NCBI RefSeq assembly: GCF_019656455.1
Contig: NZ_BPMK01000006.1
Span: 1-64,000 of the forward strand
Source: Noviherbaspirillum aridicola
GTDB lineage: Bacteria; Pseudomonadota; Gammaproteobacteria; Burkholderiales; Burkholderiaceae_D
Length of the DNA: 64,000 bases
Direction: 5' to 3'
Within the stretch, counting starts at the first letter, position 1. The number at the start of each line of letters is the position of its first letter. Position numbers and translations under genes: made by a program. This document shows positions 23,573-31,656 of this stretch, piece by piece. The notes beneath the pieces are model-generated. The model did no database searches, was not told the origin of the DNA, and was given only the letters and a program-made list of their open reading frames with translations.

Positions 23573-25486
23573 CTACGGCTTCTTGTTTCCGTCGAAGTAG
23601 AGGATGTCTTCGACACGTAGTTTCCCTTTTGCCAGCCCCAGCCGCTCAGCCGGTGTTTTGCCGTCTTTACTGCCCTTCGGCACAAAACAATAGTTCCAGT
23701 AGACCCGAAGCAGGAGCAGCAGCTTCTCAATGATTCGGGGGTTGTAGGGCGCATAGCCGTACCACATACGGCCGGCCGCGCTGGAGCTTGATAGGGCTCG
23801 CTCCAAAGGGCTCAGCCGGCGGCGAATCAGCTCCATGAACCGGTCGGCCCCGTACATCGAGCCGTACAGGTACATCTTCGCCAACTGGTCCTCGCTCACT
23901 TGGGAATCCGGCCGAGCGGTTAAGTAGGCCAAGGCCTTTTCAGGCTCGTTCATGGTCGGCAGTGGATGCAGGAGCCACTTGTCTTTGTAGCCGCCGATTT
24001 CCTTCATCAATGGCAACTGCTCCTTGATGAGCGCAATCTTGATGAACTCGTCGTCCAGCAGCCCCATCGACGCCTTGGCAGCCGCAAACCGCTTCTGCGC
24101 CTCATTGAAGGCCGCCAACTTCTGGCCTTTGGTCATTTCCTTCTTGACCGTAACGAAGAAGGCATGAACGAAGTCGTGCTGAATCTCCTCATGGAAGGCA
24201 GCAAAGCAGGCCGCCCGCATGCCAGCATCCTGGTCAAGATAGAAAGTGATGCTTTGTGCGCCGGCCAGCGACCTTTTGAGTACCTGGAAATGAGCGTAGA
24301 GGGTGTACTCACCGTGAACCTGCATCCCGGTACCCGGCAACTGCATCTCCCTGTCAAATTCGTCCGATACCTCGACGTCCTCCCGGTCGGCCGCCGTGGC
24401 ATACCGAGCCGCAGCCGCATCGAGCACCGTTTTCTTCCCCTTATACCGCTTCCTTGCAGCGGTCGCCGCTATGGAAGCGTCATAGTCGCTTTTGAGCCAG
24501 AACCGGGCATTACGCCGGTATTCCTGCGGCAGCAGGTCGTCATCGTCCAACCGGACATCCGCTTCGACCTCTTCCGGGTCAAAGCGGGGGTCAAAGTTCA
24601 GGTGCGCTCCGAAAACGTAGCCAGTGCGGTTGTCGGCCGAGACGACCGAATGTAGCGGGATATTGCGCTTGTCCTCCCGCCGGGTCCAGTTGGTGTAGTA
24701 GTCCTGCCGGTCTACGGAAATAGACAGGTGACCCAAAGGCAGCCGCTCCAGTAACTTGCCTTCCCGGTCGCCCAGGAAGCGCAGGCATTGGGCGAACAGG
24801 AAGTCAATCTTGCCGTAGAGCGTGGCTGCGCAGATGTCGCGCTTTTCCATGATGCGGCGGAACGGAGCCTTGTTGACCAGTTCCATGAAGATTTCCCGGT
24901 TCTCATGGGGCTTCTTCTGGCCAGTAGTGGGGCCGCCGACCGCAAAAGTAGACCCGCACTCCTTGCAGCGGAAGCGCGGGGAGCCATGAGCGGTACGGCC
25001 ATGGCTCATGTACCGGCTTCGGTTGGAGTGAACTCCCAAGCCGAACTGGGCACAAGCCGAGTTCTGGCAGGACGGCTCAGGTTCGCCGTCGAGATAGGCC
25101 ATGAGCCGCGCGACTTCCTGAGCGATAGCCAAGTTGGATTTGAGCGGGGGTGTATCGCCACACAGCTTGCACTTGATGGCTGTGCGAGGAGTGCCGCGCT
25201 TACTGATTCCGCCCGACAGCACGTAGGTGTCGTGGCTAGAGGAGCCCGGTCCACGCCTGCTGATGGGGTTAGGCGGGACGCCGAAGTTGGAACAGGTTGG
25301 GGCCTTGCAGAAGTTGACCTGGATGCCCTCGACCGGCGGCGGGATGCGGGGAATGGAAGACCCTGCTGCACCGGCTGATTTTTTCGAGGAAGAGCGCGGC
25401 TTTTCGGGCGAGTCAGTAGACTCCCCTCCCTCTGCGCCATCTTCTCCCGGAAATATCTTCGGCAAAACAAAATCCCCTGAAAGCAT
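23573..25486 (-). CDS. Large transposase with two zinc-finger modules and a DDE-like core
   Basis: A 637-residue protein, spanning most of the element. After a low-complexity N-terminus come two similar zinc-finger modules: C60/C65 with C106/C109, and C140/C145 with C174/C177. The second reads SHGRTAHGSPRFRCKECGSTF, like the InsA-type finger of IS1 elements. A catalytic core follows, with D259 (HLSISVDRQDYY) and D418/D420 (ITFYLDQDAGM) as candidate acidic residues and E552 or E587 as a possible third. The C-terminus has RVYWNYC and TPAERLGLAKG, the latter common near transposase ends. ATG 25486 lies 39 bases inside the right inverted repeat. It reads in the same direction as the upstream lysR. 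Confidence 0.78.
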   Translation of the reverse strand: MLSGDFVLPKIFPGEDGAEGGESTDSPEKPRSSSKKSAGAAGSSIPRIPPPVEGIQVNFCKAPTCSNFGVPPNPISRRGPGSSSHDTYVLSGGISKRGTPRTAIKCKLCGDTPPLKSNLAIAQEVARLMAYLDGEPEPSCQNSACAQFGLGVHSNRSRYMSHGRTAHGSPRFRCKECGSTFAVGGPTTGQKKPHENREIFMELVNKAPFRRIMEKRDICAATLYGKIDFLFAQCLRFLGDREGKLLERLPLGHLSISVDRQDYYTNWTRREDKRNIPLHSVVSADNRTGYVFGAHLNFDPRFDPEEVEADVRLDDDDLLPQEYRRNARFWLKSDYDASIAATAARKRYKGKKTVLDAAAARYATAADREDVEVSDEFDREMQLPGTGMQVHGEYTLYAHFQVLKRSLAGAQSITFYLDQDAGMRAACFAAFHEEIQHDFVHAFFVTVKKEMTKGQKLAAFNEAQKRFAAAKASMGLLDDEFIKIALIKEQLPLMKEIGGYKDKWLLHPLPTMNEPEKALAYLTARPDSQVSEDQLAKMYLYGSMYGADRFMELIRRRLSPLERALSSSSAAGRMWYGYAPYNPRIIEKLLLLLRVYWNYCFVPKGSKDGKTPAERLGLAKGKLRVEDILYFDGNKKP

Positions 25487-25524
25487 TACACCGTCAAGGG
25501 ATTTTACGGAATTACAACCCGCTT

Positions 25525-25549
25525 ACCAACACCTTTTTAGAACGGGTAG
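25525..25549 (-). repeat. Right terminal inverted repeat of the insertion element
   Basis: These 25 bases are an exact inverted copy of 22921-22945, ending in GAACGGGTAG directly before the duplicated target sequence. Confidence 0.95.
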
Positions 25550-25558
25550 GCATGCCGG
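25550..25558. repeat. Target-site duplication, right copy
   Basis: GCATGCCGG, identical to 22912-22920. It is followed by GGATTTTTTTT, the other arm and T-tail of the split terminator. Confidence 0.93.
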
Positions 25559-25567
25559 GGATTTTTT

Positions 25568-26470
25568 TTATCTGCGCCAGTATTCCGGCCGCGCATAGGC
25601 ATGCCGCAGAAAGTCGACGAAGACGCGGATGCGCAGCGGCAGATGCCGGCGCTGAGCGAATACCGCGTAGATGTCGTTGCCCGGGGCGGCGAACTCATCC
25701 AGCACTGTCACGAGGGCGCCCGACTCGATCGCGCTGCCCACTTCCCACATCGAGCGCCACGCCAGACCTTCGCCCGCCAGCGCCCATTCATGCAGTACCG
25801 CGCCGTCGTTGCATACCATGTTGCCGCCCACCTTGAGCGTGACGTTCTTGCCGTTCTGGCGGAAGGTCCAGCCGCGCTGGCTGCCTTCGCTGCTGATGGC
25901 GAGGCAGTTGTGTCCGGCGAGATCGTCGAGCGAGCGGGGTACGCCGCGACGGCGGAGATAAGAGGGCGCGGCCACCACGACGCGCTTGTTGTCGGCGAGC
26001 TTGACCCCGATCAGGCTCGAGTCCGACAGCGCGGCGATGCGGATGGCGACGTCGACGCCTTCGCCGATGAGGTCGACCACCCGGTCGTTCAGGTTGAGTG
26101 TCACGCTCACGTCGCGATGCTGTGCCAGGAAGGATGGAATCAGCGGTGCCACATGCTGACGGCCAAAGCCGGCGGGCGCGGAAATCAGCAGATGCCCGCT
26201 TGCTTTCGCGCTGCGTTCGGAGACGGCCGATTCCGCATCCTCGAGCTCGGCCAGGATGCGCTGGCAATCCTCGAGGAAGGACAGCCCTTCGTCGGTGAGC
26301 GCGATCTTGCGCGTGCTGCGCTGTAGCAGCTTGACGCCGAGGCGTTCTTCCAGTGCGTCGAGCCGGCGTCCGATCATCGCGGGCGCGATGCCCTCCGCCC
26401 GGGCCGCCGCCGACAGGCTGCCGCGCGCGGCGACTTCGACGAAGGTGGAGATCTGCTTGAAATGGTCCAT
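25568..26470 (-). CDS. LysR-family transcriptional regulator
   Basis: A 300-residue regulator. The N-terminal winged helix-turn-helix is typical (MDHFKQISTFVEVAARGSLSAAARAEGIAPAMIGRRLDALEERLGVKLLQRSTRKIALTDEG). A periplasmic-binding-like effector domain follows (GHLLISAPAGFGRQHVAPLIPSFL; VDVAIRIAALSDSSL). ATG 26470 matches the family start. It is divergent from the haloacid dehalogenase/TauE pair, the usual place for a LysR target, and a TA-rich palindrome at 26507-26518 lies between them. Its own terminator was split by the insertion element, so its transcript may continue into the transposase gene. Confidence 0.92.
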   Translation of the reverse strand: MDHFKQISTFVEVAARGSLSAAARAEGIAPAMIGRRLDALEERLGVKLLQRSTRKIALTDEGLSFLEDCQRILAELEDAESAVSERSAKASGHLLISAPAGFGRQHVAPLIPSFLAQHRDVSVTLNLNDRVVDLIGEGVDVAIRIAALSDSSLIGVKLADNKRVVVAAPSYLRRRGVPRSLDDLAGHNCLAISSEGSQRGWTFRQNGKNVTLKVGGNMVCNDGAVLHEWALAGEGLAWRSMWEVGSAIESGALVTVLDEFAAPGNDIYAVFAQRRHLPLRIRVFVDFLRHAYARPEYWRR

Positions 26471-26506
26471 CCGCCAAAGGTAGAGCATTTGATACTAAAA
26501 CGCAAT

Positions 26507-26518
26507 AATCAAATGATT
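26507..26518. promoter_or_regulatory. Candidate LysR-type operator between lysR and the dehalogenase gene
   Basis: AATCAAATGATT is a 5-2-5 inverted repeat within a T-N11-A context. It lies 37 bases before lysR and 61 bases before the dehalogenase gene, as expected for an autoregulatory LysR site. It is based on symmetry and position only. Confidence 0.45.
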
Positions 26519-26578
26519 GTTCGTGCTGGTTTGGATGAAAACTTCTCTAATATACTCGCCGCACTACCCGGATAAGCC

Positions 26579-27268
26579 ATGACACTGCACGCTATCGTCT
26601 TCGACGCCTATGGAACCCTGTTCGATGTCTATTCGATCTCGGCGCTCGCGGAGAAGCGTTTTCCGGGACGCGGCGCATCGCTGGCCGAGCTGTGGCGCGA
26701 CAAGCAGATCGAATACACCCGCTTGCGCACCATGTGCTCGACCTACAAGCCTTTCTGGGAAGTGACCCAGGACGCGCTGGTATTCGCATGCCGCAGGCTC
26801 GGCCTCGACCTGACCCTGGATGCGCAGAACGCGCTGATGGGGCAGTACGCTCGGCTGCAGGCCTTCCCCGAGAACCTGGGTGTGCTGCGCAAGCTGAAGG
26901 ACATGGGACTGAAGCTCGCGATACTGTCCAACGGTAACCCGCAGATGCTGGAGTCGGCGGTGAGCGCGGCGGGCATGGAGGGCATTTTTCACCACATCCT
27001 GTCGGTCGACGCGGTGAAGAAATACAAGACCGCGCCCGAGGCGTATCAGATGGCGCCCGATGTATTCGGGCTGTCGCCGAAGAACATGCTGTTCGTGTCG
27101 AGCAACGGCTGGGATGTATGCGGCGCTGCCTGGTTCGGCTACACGACGTTCTGGGTCAACCGCGCGGCGGCGCCGCTGGAGGAGTTGGGCGTGAAGCCGG
27201 ACGCCGAAGGGCGCGACATGAAGGCGATGCTGGATTTCGTAAAGAAGAAACTGAGGGAGAATAAATGA
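26579..27268 (+). CDS. Haloacid dehalogenase, type II (HAD superfamily)
   Basis: A 229-residue protein with all landmarks of L-2-haloacid dehalogenases: DAYGTLFDV with the nucleophile Asp near residue 10, LAILSNGNPQML with Ser/Asn, K in VKKYKTAPEAYQ, and FVSSNGWDVCGA. It hydrolyses short 2-haloalkanoic acids to hydroxy acids through an aspartyl ester. Whether the natural substrate is halogenated is not certain, since the family is sometimes used for other reactions. Its stop overlaps the TauE start by four bases. It is divergent from a LysR regulator that probably controls it. Confidence 0.88.
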   Translation: MTLHAIVFDAYGTLFDVYSISALAEKRFPGRGASLAELWRDKQIEYTRLRTMCSTYKPFWEVTQDALVFACRRLGLDLTLDAQNALMGQYARLQAFPENLGVLRKLKDMGLKLAILSNGNPQMLESAVSAAGMEGIFHHILSVDAVKKYKTAPEAYQMAPDVFGLSPKNMLFVSSNGWDVCGAAWFGYTTFWVNRAAAPLEELGVKPDAEGRDMKAMLDFVKKKLRENK

Positions 27269-28023
27269 GCTGGTGGCAGATCGCGCTGGTGGGATTGGCG
27301 GCATTTTGCGCGGGAGCGATGAATTCGGTGGCGGGGGGCGGCACCTTCCTGTCCTTCCCCGCGCTGCTCGCGGTCGGTGTGCCGCCGGTGGCGGCCAACG
27401 CGAGCAACTCCGTCGCCCTGTGGCCGGCCAGCCTGTCGGGCGCCTGGGCCTACCGCAAGGAGCTGGCGCGCTACAAGCGCTACCTGATCCCGCTCGGCGT
27501 GGTCTCGCTCATCGGCGGCGTCGGCGGCGGCCTGCTGTTGCTGGCGACCAAGGATGCAACGTTCTCCCGCCTGATTCCATGGCTGCTGCTGTTCGCAACG
27601 CTGTTGTTCGCCTTCTCGGGCAGGATCTCCGCGCTGCTGCGCCGGGGCGAGAAGGCGGCGCCGGGCAATACGGCGACCTCGCTTGCCGGCCATGCGGTGG
27701 TGTCGGTCTACGGCGGCTTCTTCGGCGCGGGCATGGGCATCCTGATGCTGGCGAGCCTGGCGATGGCGGGGCACGAGGATGTGCACGAGATCAACGCGAT
27801 CAAGAACCTGCTGTCGGCCATCATCTACAGCGTCACGGTGCTGACCTTCGTGGTCGCCGGCGCGGTGAGCTGGCCGCACACGGTCGTGATGCTGGCCACC
27901 GCCACCATCGGCGGCTACTGGGGCGCGTCGATCGCGCGCCGCGTGCCGGCGCTCTGGCTGCGCCGCTTCATCATCGCGGTCGGGCTGATGCTGACCGTGT
28001 TCTATTTCATCAAGACGATGTGA
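27265..28023 (+). CDS. TauE/SafE-family membrane exporter
   Basis: A 252-residue integral membrane protein with about eight hydrophobic segments. AGAMNSVAGGGTFLSFPALLAVGVPPVAANASNSVALWP is the family signature, repeated in weaker form in the second half (GFFGAGMGILMLASLAM). The family moves sulfoacetate, sulfite or organic acids across the inner membrane. Translational coupling with the dehalogenase (ATGA) suggests they act on the same compound class, but the substrate cannot be read from sequence. Its stop codon shares the palindrome TGATCA with the stop of the convergent thioredoxin-like gene. Confidence 0.88.
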   Translation: MSWWQIALVGLAAFCAGAMNSVAGGGTFLSFPALLAVGVPPVAANASNSVALWPASLSGAWAYRKELARYKRYLIPLGVVSLIGGVGGGLLLLATKDATFSRLIPWLLLFATLLFAFSGRISALLRRGEKAAPGNTATSLAGHAVVSVYGGFFGAGMGILMLASLAMAGHEDVHEINAIKNLLSAIIYSVTVLTFVVAGAVSWPHTVVMLATATIGGYWGASIARRVPALWLRRFIIAVGLMLTVFYFIKTM

Positions 28024-28452
28024 TCACTCGGCGGCGAGCCGGGCGCGCAGGTTGCAGTCGCGCTGCCAGGCCCGCCGCTCCGCCGACGATGCCGTGTCGC
28101 GCTCGAGGTCGGCGGCGCTTCTTTCGGCCTGCGCGCCGATGATGCGGTCGGCCACGCCGGGATCGGGCAGCACGGTGCCGAAGAAGGCGACCTGGTCGCC
28201 GCGCTGGATCAGCAGGGTGGGGAAGTTCTCGACGTCGATGTCCCCGATGAAGTCGGCCTCGTCCTCGATGTCGATCCACACGAAGCGCTTGTCGGGATGC
28301 TTTGCCGCCAGGCGGTCGAAGCCCTCGCGATAGCCGCGGCAGGTGTCGCACCATGCGGCGCACAGGCAGGCGATGACCCAGTTGTCCTGTTCAAGCCAGT
28401 CGGCCAGCCGGGCATGATTGCTCTGGTCGAGCGTGATTCCGTTGTCAGACAT
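28024..28452 (-). CDS. Thioredoxin-like protein
   Basis: A 142-residue single-domain protein. CLCAAWCDTCRGYREGF carries the redox pair as WCDTC, and VENFPTLLIQRGDQVAFFG contains the cis-Pro loop (FPT). It has no signal peptide, so it is cytosolic. The charged C-terminal tail (ADLERDTASSAERRAWQRD) is longer than in plain thioredoxin. It lies directly convergent with the TauE gene and would start 13 bases beyond a purine-rich stretch. Likely a general thiol-disulphide oxidoreductase. Confidence 0.85.
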   Translation of the reverse strand: MSDNGITLDQSNHARLADWLEQDNWVIACLCAAWCDTCRGYREGFDRLAAKHPDKRFVWIDIEDEADFIGDIDVENFPTLLIQRGDQVAFFGTVLPDPGVADRIIGAQAERSAADLERDTASSAERRAWQRDCNLRARLAAE

Positions 28453-28522
28453 GAAAACTCGGGGAACGGCAGGGAGCCTTATTGTAAGGGAAGCCTGCCG
28501 GCGGCGCCGCTTCCGCGTCGGC

Positions 28523-28720
28523 TCAGGCGCTGGTGTCGATGTTCTGGCCGAGATGGGCGGGCAGGTTGGGCTTGGTCACCGGCGGCAGCGCGGCGAGCAG
28601 GGCGGATGCGCTGCTGGCCTGGATATCCATCGCCCGGCGCTGGACGGTCACCGCGATCGCTTCGCGGGTATTGGTATCGGCGATGGTCGTTGCCACGCCC
28701 GCAATATTGTTCACGTCCAT
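28523..28720 (-). CDS. YjfB-like small protein (putative motility protein)
   Basis: A 65-residue protein that begins MDVNNIAGVATTIADTNTREAIAVTVQRRAMDIQASSASALLAALP, the pattern of the YjfB family, found next to or co-regulated with flagellar genes in many bacteria. The ribosome-binding site is excellent (AAGGAG with seven-base spacing), which fixes the start at 28720. The product is cytosolic and mostly helical. Its function is unknown. No flagellar genes are in this window. Confidence 0.8.
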   Translation of the reverse strand: MDVNNIAGVATTIADTNTREAIAVTVQRRAMDIQASSASALLAALPPVTKPNLPAHLGQNIDTSA

Positions 28721-28798
28721 GGATTTCTCCTTATCCTGTTCTCCGTTTACGGCAGCCGCGGGTCCGAATTTAGGGTGGCGGCAGGTAGAATACCGGCC

Positions 28799-29488
28799 AT
28801 GCCTACCATTCTTGCGATTGAAACTTCCGCCGATCTTGCCTCCGTCGCCCTGCTGCGGGACGGGCAATTGATTTCGCGCGAGTCCGCGGGCGTGCAGACG
28901 CACTCGCAGGCCGTGCTGCCGCTGGCGCAGGCGGCGCTGCGCGAGGCCGGGCTGACGGTCGCCGGCTGCGATGTCATCGCGTTCGGCGCCGGCCCCGGAT
29001 CGTTCACCGGCGTGCGTACCGCCTGCGGCGTGGCCCAGGGCCTGGCCTTCGGCGCCGGCCTGCGCATCATCCCCGTGGGGACCCTGCTGGCGATGGCCGA
29101 GGCCTGCCGGCGTCAGCACAACGCGTGCGAGGTGCTGGCCGTGCTGGACGCGCGCATGGATGAAGTCTACTGGGCCCAGTACCGCTATGCCGACGGCTGG
29201 GAAGTCGTGGTCGAGCCGACGCTGAGCGCCGCGTCCGATGTGCGGCCTTCGGGCGAAGTGACGGCATGCGGCAACGGGCTTGCCGCCTATGCCCCGGCTT
29301 TCGCCGACCAGAAGCTGATCGTCGATGCGAGGCCGGGCATCGTGCCGCATGCCGCCGAAGTCGCGGTGCTGGCGGAGCGGGATCTCGCCGCCGGGCGTGC
29401 ACTGGACGCCTGGCAGGCGCAGCCGGTCTATCTGCGCAACAAGGTGGCGCTGACCACCGCGGAGCGCATGGCGAGGTCGGCGGCATGA
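28799..29488 (+). CDS. tsaB: TsaB, tRNA threonylcarbamoyladenosine complex subunit
   Basis: A 229-residue ASKHA-fold protein. ILAIETSADLASVALL at the start, SQAVLPLAQAALREAGL, and AFGAGPGSFTGVRTACGVAQGLAF are diagnostic for TsaB. It is a non-catalytic partner of TsaD and TsaE in making t6A37 on ANN-reading tRNAs. It begins 78 bases after the divergent YjfB-like start. Its stop overlaps the rimI start (ATGA), and the order tsaB-rimI is common in Betaproteobacteria. Confidence 0.93.
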   Translation: MPTILAIETSADLASVALLRDGQLISRESAGVQTHSQAVLPLAQAALREAGLTVAGCDVIAFGAGPGSFTGVRTACGVAQGLAFGAGLRIIPVGTLLAMAEACRRQHNACEVLAVLDARMDEVYWAQYRYADGWEVVVEPTLSAASDVRPSGEVTACGNGLAAYAPAFADQKLIVDARPGIVPHAAEVAVLAERDLAAGRALDAWQAQPVYLRNKVALTTAERMARSAA

Positions 29489-29976
29489 GTGCGGTCTATC
29501 GGGTCAGCGCGCAATCGCCCGAGCCGGCGTCGCTGCGCTTTGCGCGCATGCAGGTGGATGACCTGCCGGAAGTGCTGGCGATAGAAAAAGACGTCTATCC
29601 GCATCCCTGGACCCGGGGCAATTTCCTCGACTCGCTCTACACCGGCTACGAATGCTGGACGCTGCGCGCCGAGGCCGGCGAGCTGGTCGGCTATTTCCTG
29701 CTGATGCTCGCCGTCGACGAAGCGCACCTGCTCAACATCAGCGTGCGCCGCGATCTGCACGGACGCGGCATCGGCCGCATGCAGCTCGACCGGGTCGCCG
29801 CCATCGCCCGCGAGAAGGGCATGAATTCGGTACTGCTGGAAGTGCGGCCGTCCAATCCGCGCGCCCAGGCGATCTACGAGCGCTACGGCTTTGCGCAGAT
29901 CGGCCGGCGCAAAGGCTATTACCCGGCTGCGGGCGGCACCCGCGAGGATGCAATCGTGATGAGGCTGCCGCTATGA
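29485..29976 (+). CDS. rimI: RimI, N-terminal alanine acetyltransferase of ribosomal protein S18
   Basis: A 163-residue GNAT protein. [41 protein letters not shown] (acetyl-CoA loop RDLHGRGIG) and [32 protein letters not shown] are typical of RimI. It acetylates the N-terminus of S18. It is coupled by 4-bp overlaps both with tsaB upstream and with the uracil-DNA glycosylase gene downstream. Confidence 0.93.
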   Translation: MSAVYRVSAQSPEPASLRFARMQVDDLPEVLAIEKDVYPHPWTRGNFLDSLYTGYECWTLRAEAGELVGYFLLMLAVDEAHLLNISVRRDLHGRGIGRMQLDRVAAIAREKGMNSVLLEVRPSNPRAQAIYERYGFAQIGRRKGYYPAAGGTREDAIVMRLPL

Positions 29977-30719
29977 ATGAACGCACCGCCCTGTTCATCG
30001 AGGAGATGGGACTTGGCCCGGTCTGGCTGCGGCGGGATGCCTCGGGCGAGAGCGTCGGCCTGCAGCCCGCGGTCGCCCCGGAAGAGGCGATCGCCGATGC
30101 CGCGCCGCTTGCGCCGTCGGCGCCTCCCGCGCCGCTCGTGGCGGAGATGGACTGGACGGCGCTCAAGGCCAGCGTGGCCGGATGCGTCAAGTGCGGCCTG
30201 TGCCAGGGACGCACGCATACCGTGTTCGGCGTCGGCGATGAAAAGGCAAAGTGGCTGTTCATCGGCGAGGGGCCGGGACGCAACGAGGACCTGCAGGGGG
30301 AACCCTTCGTCGGCCAGGCCGGCAAGCTGCTCGACAACATGCTGGCGGCCATCGGCCTGCGTCGCGGCGAGAATGCCTACATCGCCAATGTCGTCAAATG
30401 CCGCCCGACCGACGACAGCGGGCGCGACCGGCCACCGGCGCCGGATGAGGCGGCCGCCTGCCTGCCGTATCTCGAGCGCCAGATTGCGCTGATCCGTCCG
30501 ACCGTCCTGGTTGCGCTCGGCAAGACCGCGGCGCTGTCACTGCTCGGCCTCGACCCGGATACACCGGTATCCCGCCTGCGCGGCAAGGTACACCGGTACG
30601 CCGGGCTGCCGCTGATCGTCACCTATCATCCCGCCTACCTGCTGCGCAACCTGCCCGAGAAGAGAAAGGCCTGGGAAGACCTGTGTCTGGCGACGGCGAC
30701 CTATGCCGCCGCCGACTGA
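29973..30719 (+). CDS. Uracil-DNA glycosylase, family 4 (iron-sulfur)
   Basis: A 248-residue enzyme. The catalytic/uracil-binding segment [29 protein letters not shown] and the late motif [10 protein letters not shown] are family 4 signatures. Cys71, Cys74 (or Cys77), Cys143 and Cys163 are placed to ligate the 4Fe-4S cluster. It removes uracil from DNA in base-excision repair. A Pro/Ala-rich insert of about 60 residues precedes the first Cys pair, as in many betaproteobacterial versions. The start overlaps the rimI stop, and the stop overlaps the DUF1853 gene by 17 bases. Confidence 0.9.
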   Translation: MNERTALFIEEMGLGPVWLRRDASGESVGLQPAVAPEEAIADAAPLAPSAPPAPLVAEMDWTALKASVAGCVKCGLCQGRTHTVFGVGDEKAKWLFIGEGPGRNEDLQGEPFVGQAGKLLDNMLAAIGLRRGENAYIANVVKCRPTDDSGRDRPPAPDEAAACLPYLERQIALIRPTVLVALGKTAALSLLGLDPDTPVSRLRGKVHRYAGLPLIVTYHPAYLLRNLPEKRKAWEDLCLATATYAAAD

Positions 30720-31656
30720 AGCGCAGACCGGATACCAGGCCGGGTTTCACCGGCGCTGGCACTGGCTGCACGACCGGCACGTGCGCGATCTGGCCTGGCT
30801 GCTGGATGCACCCAACCTGCTGGACGCCGCGGCGCCGCGCTGGCAGGGCAGGATCGCCAGCCTGCCGCAGGCGGACGAGGCGACGCGAACCTGGCTTGGC
30901 GCGCAGGACCAGTCGCCGCACGCCCTGCACGAATTCCTCGACATCCAGCCCTTCACCCGCCTCGGACGGTATGCGGAGAAACTGCTGGCATGGTACCTGC
31001 AGCATCGCGACGATCTGTACGCGCACGGCGTGCAGGTACGGGCCGGCCAGGGCGAGACGATAGGCGAGTTCGATTTTCTGCTGCGGCGGGGCGACGCTCT
31101 CGTGCACTGGGAGTTCGCGACCAAGCTGTATCTGCTCGAGTCGGGCGGGCACGGCCGGCATGCGGATTATTTCGTCGGGCCGGGACTGGCCGACACACTG
31201 GGCGCCAAGGTGCGCAAGATCATGGAGCAACAGCTTGCCTTGTCCGCGCATCCCGCTGCGCGGCTTCCGCTGCCGGTCGTCCAGGCGCAGGCGCTGGTGA
31301 AGGGGTGGCTGTTTTACGAGGAATGCACGCCCGAGTGCCCGCCGGGCATTGCAACCGGACACTGCCGCGGGTTCTGGCGGCCGCTCGCCCACGTGGCCGC
31401 GCTGCGCGCCGACGCCTTCATGGTGCTGCCGCGCCTGCGCTGGCTGGCGCCCGCACGGGTGGAAGAGGGAGACGCCGTCTTTCCCGATGCCGGGGCGCTG
31501 GCGGCGAACCTCGGGGCGCTGTTCGGCGCCTCGTCGGCGCCTGTGCTGGTCGCGCTGCTGCGCCGGGAAGGCGCGGATCTGCTGGAGGCGGACCGCGGCT
31601 TCATCGTTCCGGATGACTGGCGCGAACGCGCCGCCGCGCGAAGGGAAGCGCCCTGA
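30703..31656 (+). CDS. DUF1853-family protein with a PD-(D/E)XK-like motif
   Basis: A 317-residue cytosolic protein. GEFDFLLRRGDALVHWEFATKLYLL, YFVGPGLADTLGAKVRKIMEQQLAL and CRGFWRPL are the conserved blocks of DUF1853. The first block has the D...E-x-K spacing of PD-(D/E)XK nucleases, which makes a nuclease-like activity possible but unproven. It overlaps the upstream glycosylase gene by 17 bases, so a link to DNA repair is tempting. Its stop and the convergent lplT stop share TGATCA. Confidence 0.82.
   Translation: MPPPTEAQTGYQAGFHRRWHWLHDRHVRDLAWLLDAPNLLDAAAPRWQGRIASLPQADEATRTWLGAQDQSPHALHEFLDIQPFTRLGRYAEKLLAWYLQHRDDLYAHGVQVRAGQGETIGEFDFLLRRGDALVHWEFATKLYLLESGGHGRHADYFVGPGLADTLGAKVRKIMEQQLALSAHPAARLPLPVVQAQALVKGWLFYEECTPECPPGIATGHCRGFWRPLAHVAALRADAFMVLPRLRWLAPARVEEGDAVFPDAGALAANLGALFGASSAPVLVALLRREGADLLEADRGFIVPDDWRERAAARREAP

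Larger units (their letters stand above)
22921..25549. mobile_element. Complete 2629-bp insertion element with passenger gene
   Basis: The ends at 22921-22945 and 25525-25549 are perfect 25-bp inverted repeats beginning CTACCCGTTCTAAAAAGG, flanked by the 9-bp duplication GCATGCCGG. Inside are a transposase on the minus strand (23573-25486) and a small SpoIIAA/STAS-like gene on the plus strand (23105-23482), arranged convergently. A strong terminator lies just inside the left end. Sampled G+C is about 50-52 per cent, against 60-70 per cent around it. The intact ends, intact frame and perfect duplication indicate a recent insertion. I do not assign an IS family. The zinc-finger/DDE protein and the 9-bp duplication are reminiscent of the IS1 superfamily, but the protein is much larger. 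Confidence 0.93.

Noticed and set aside
22921-25549. Considering the element a degenerate remnant
   Set aside because: Ends, target duplication and both frames are intact, so it is a complete and probably recent insertion.
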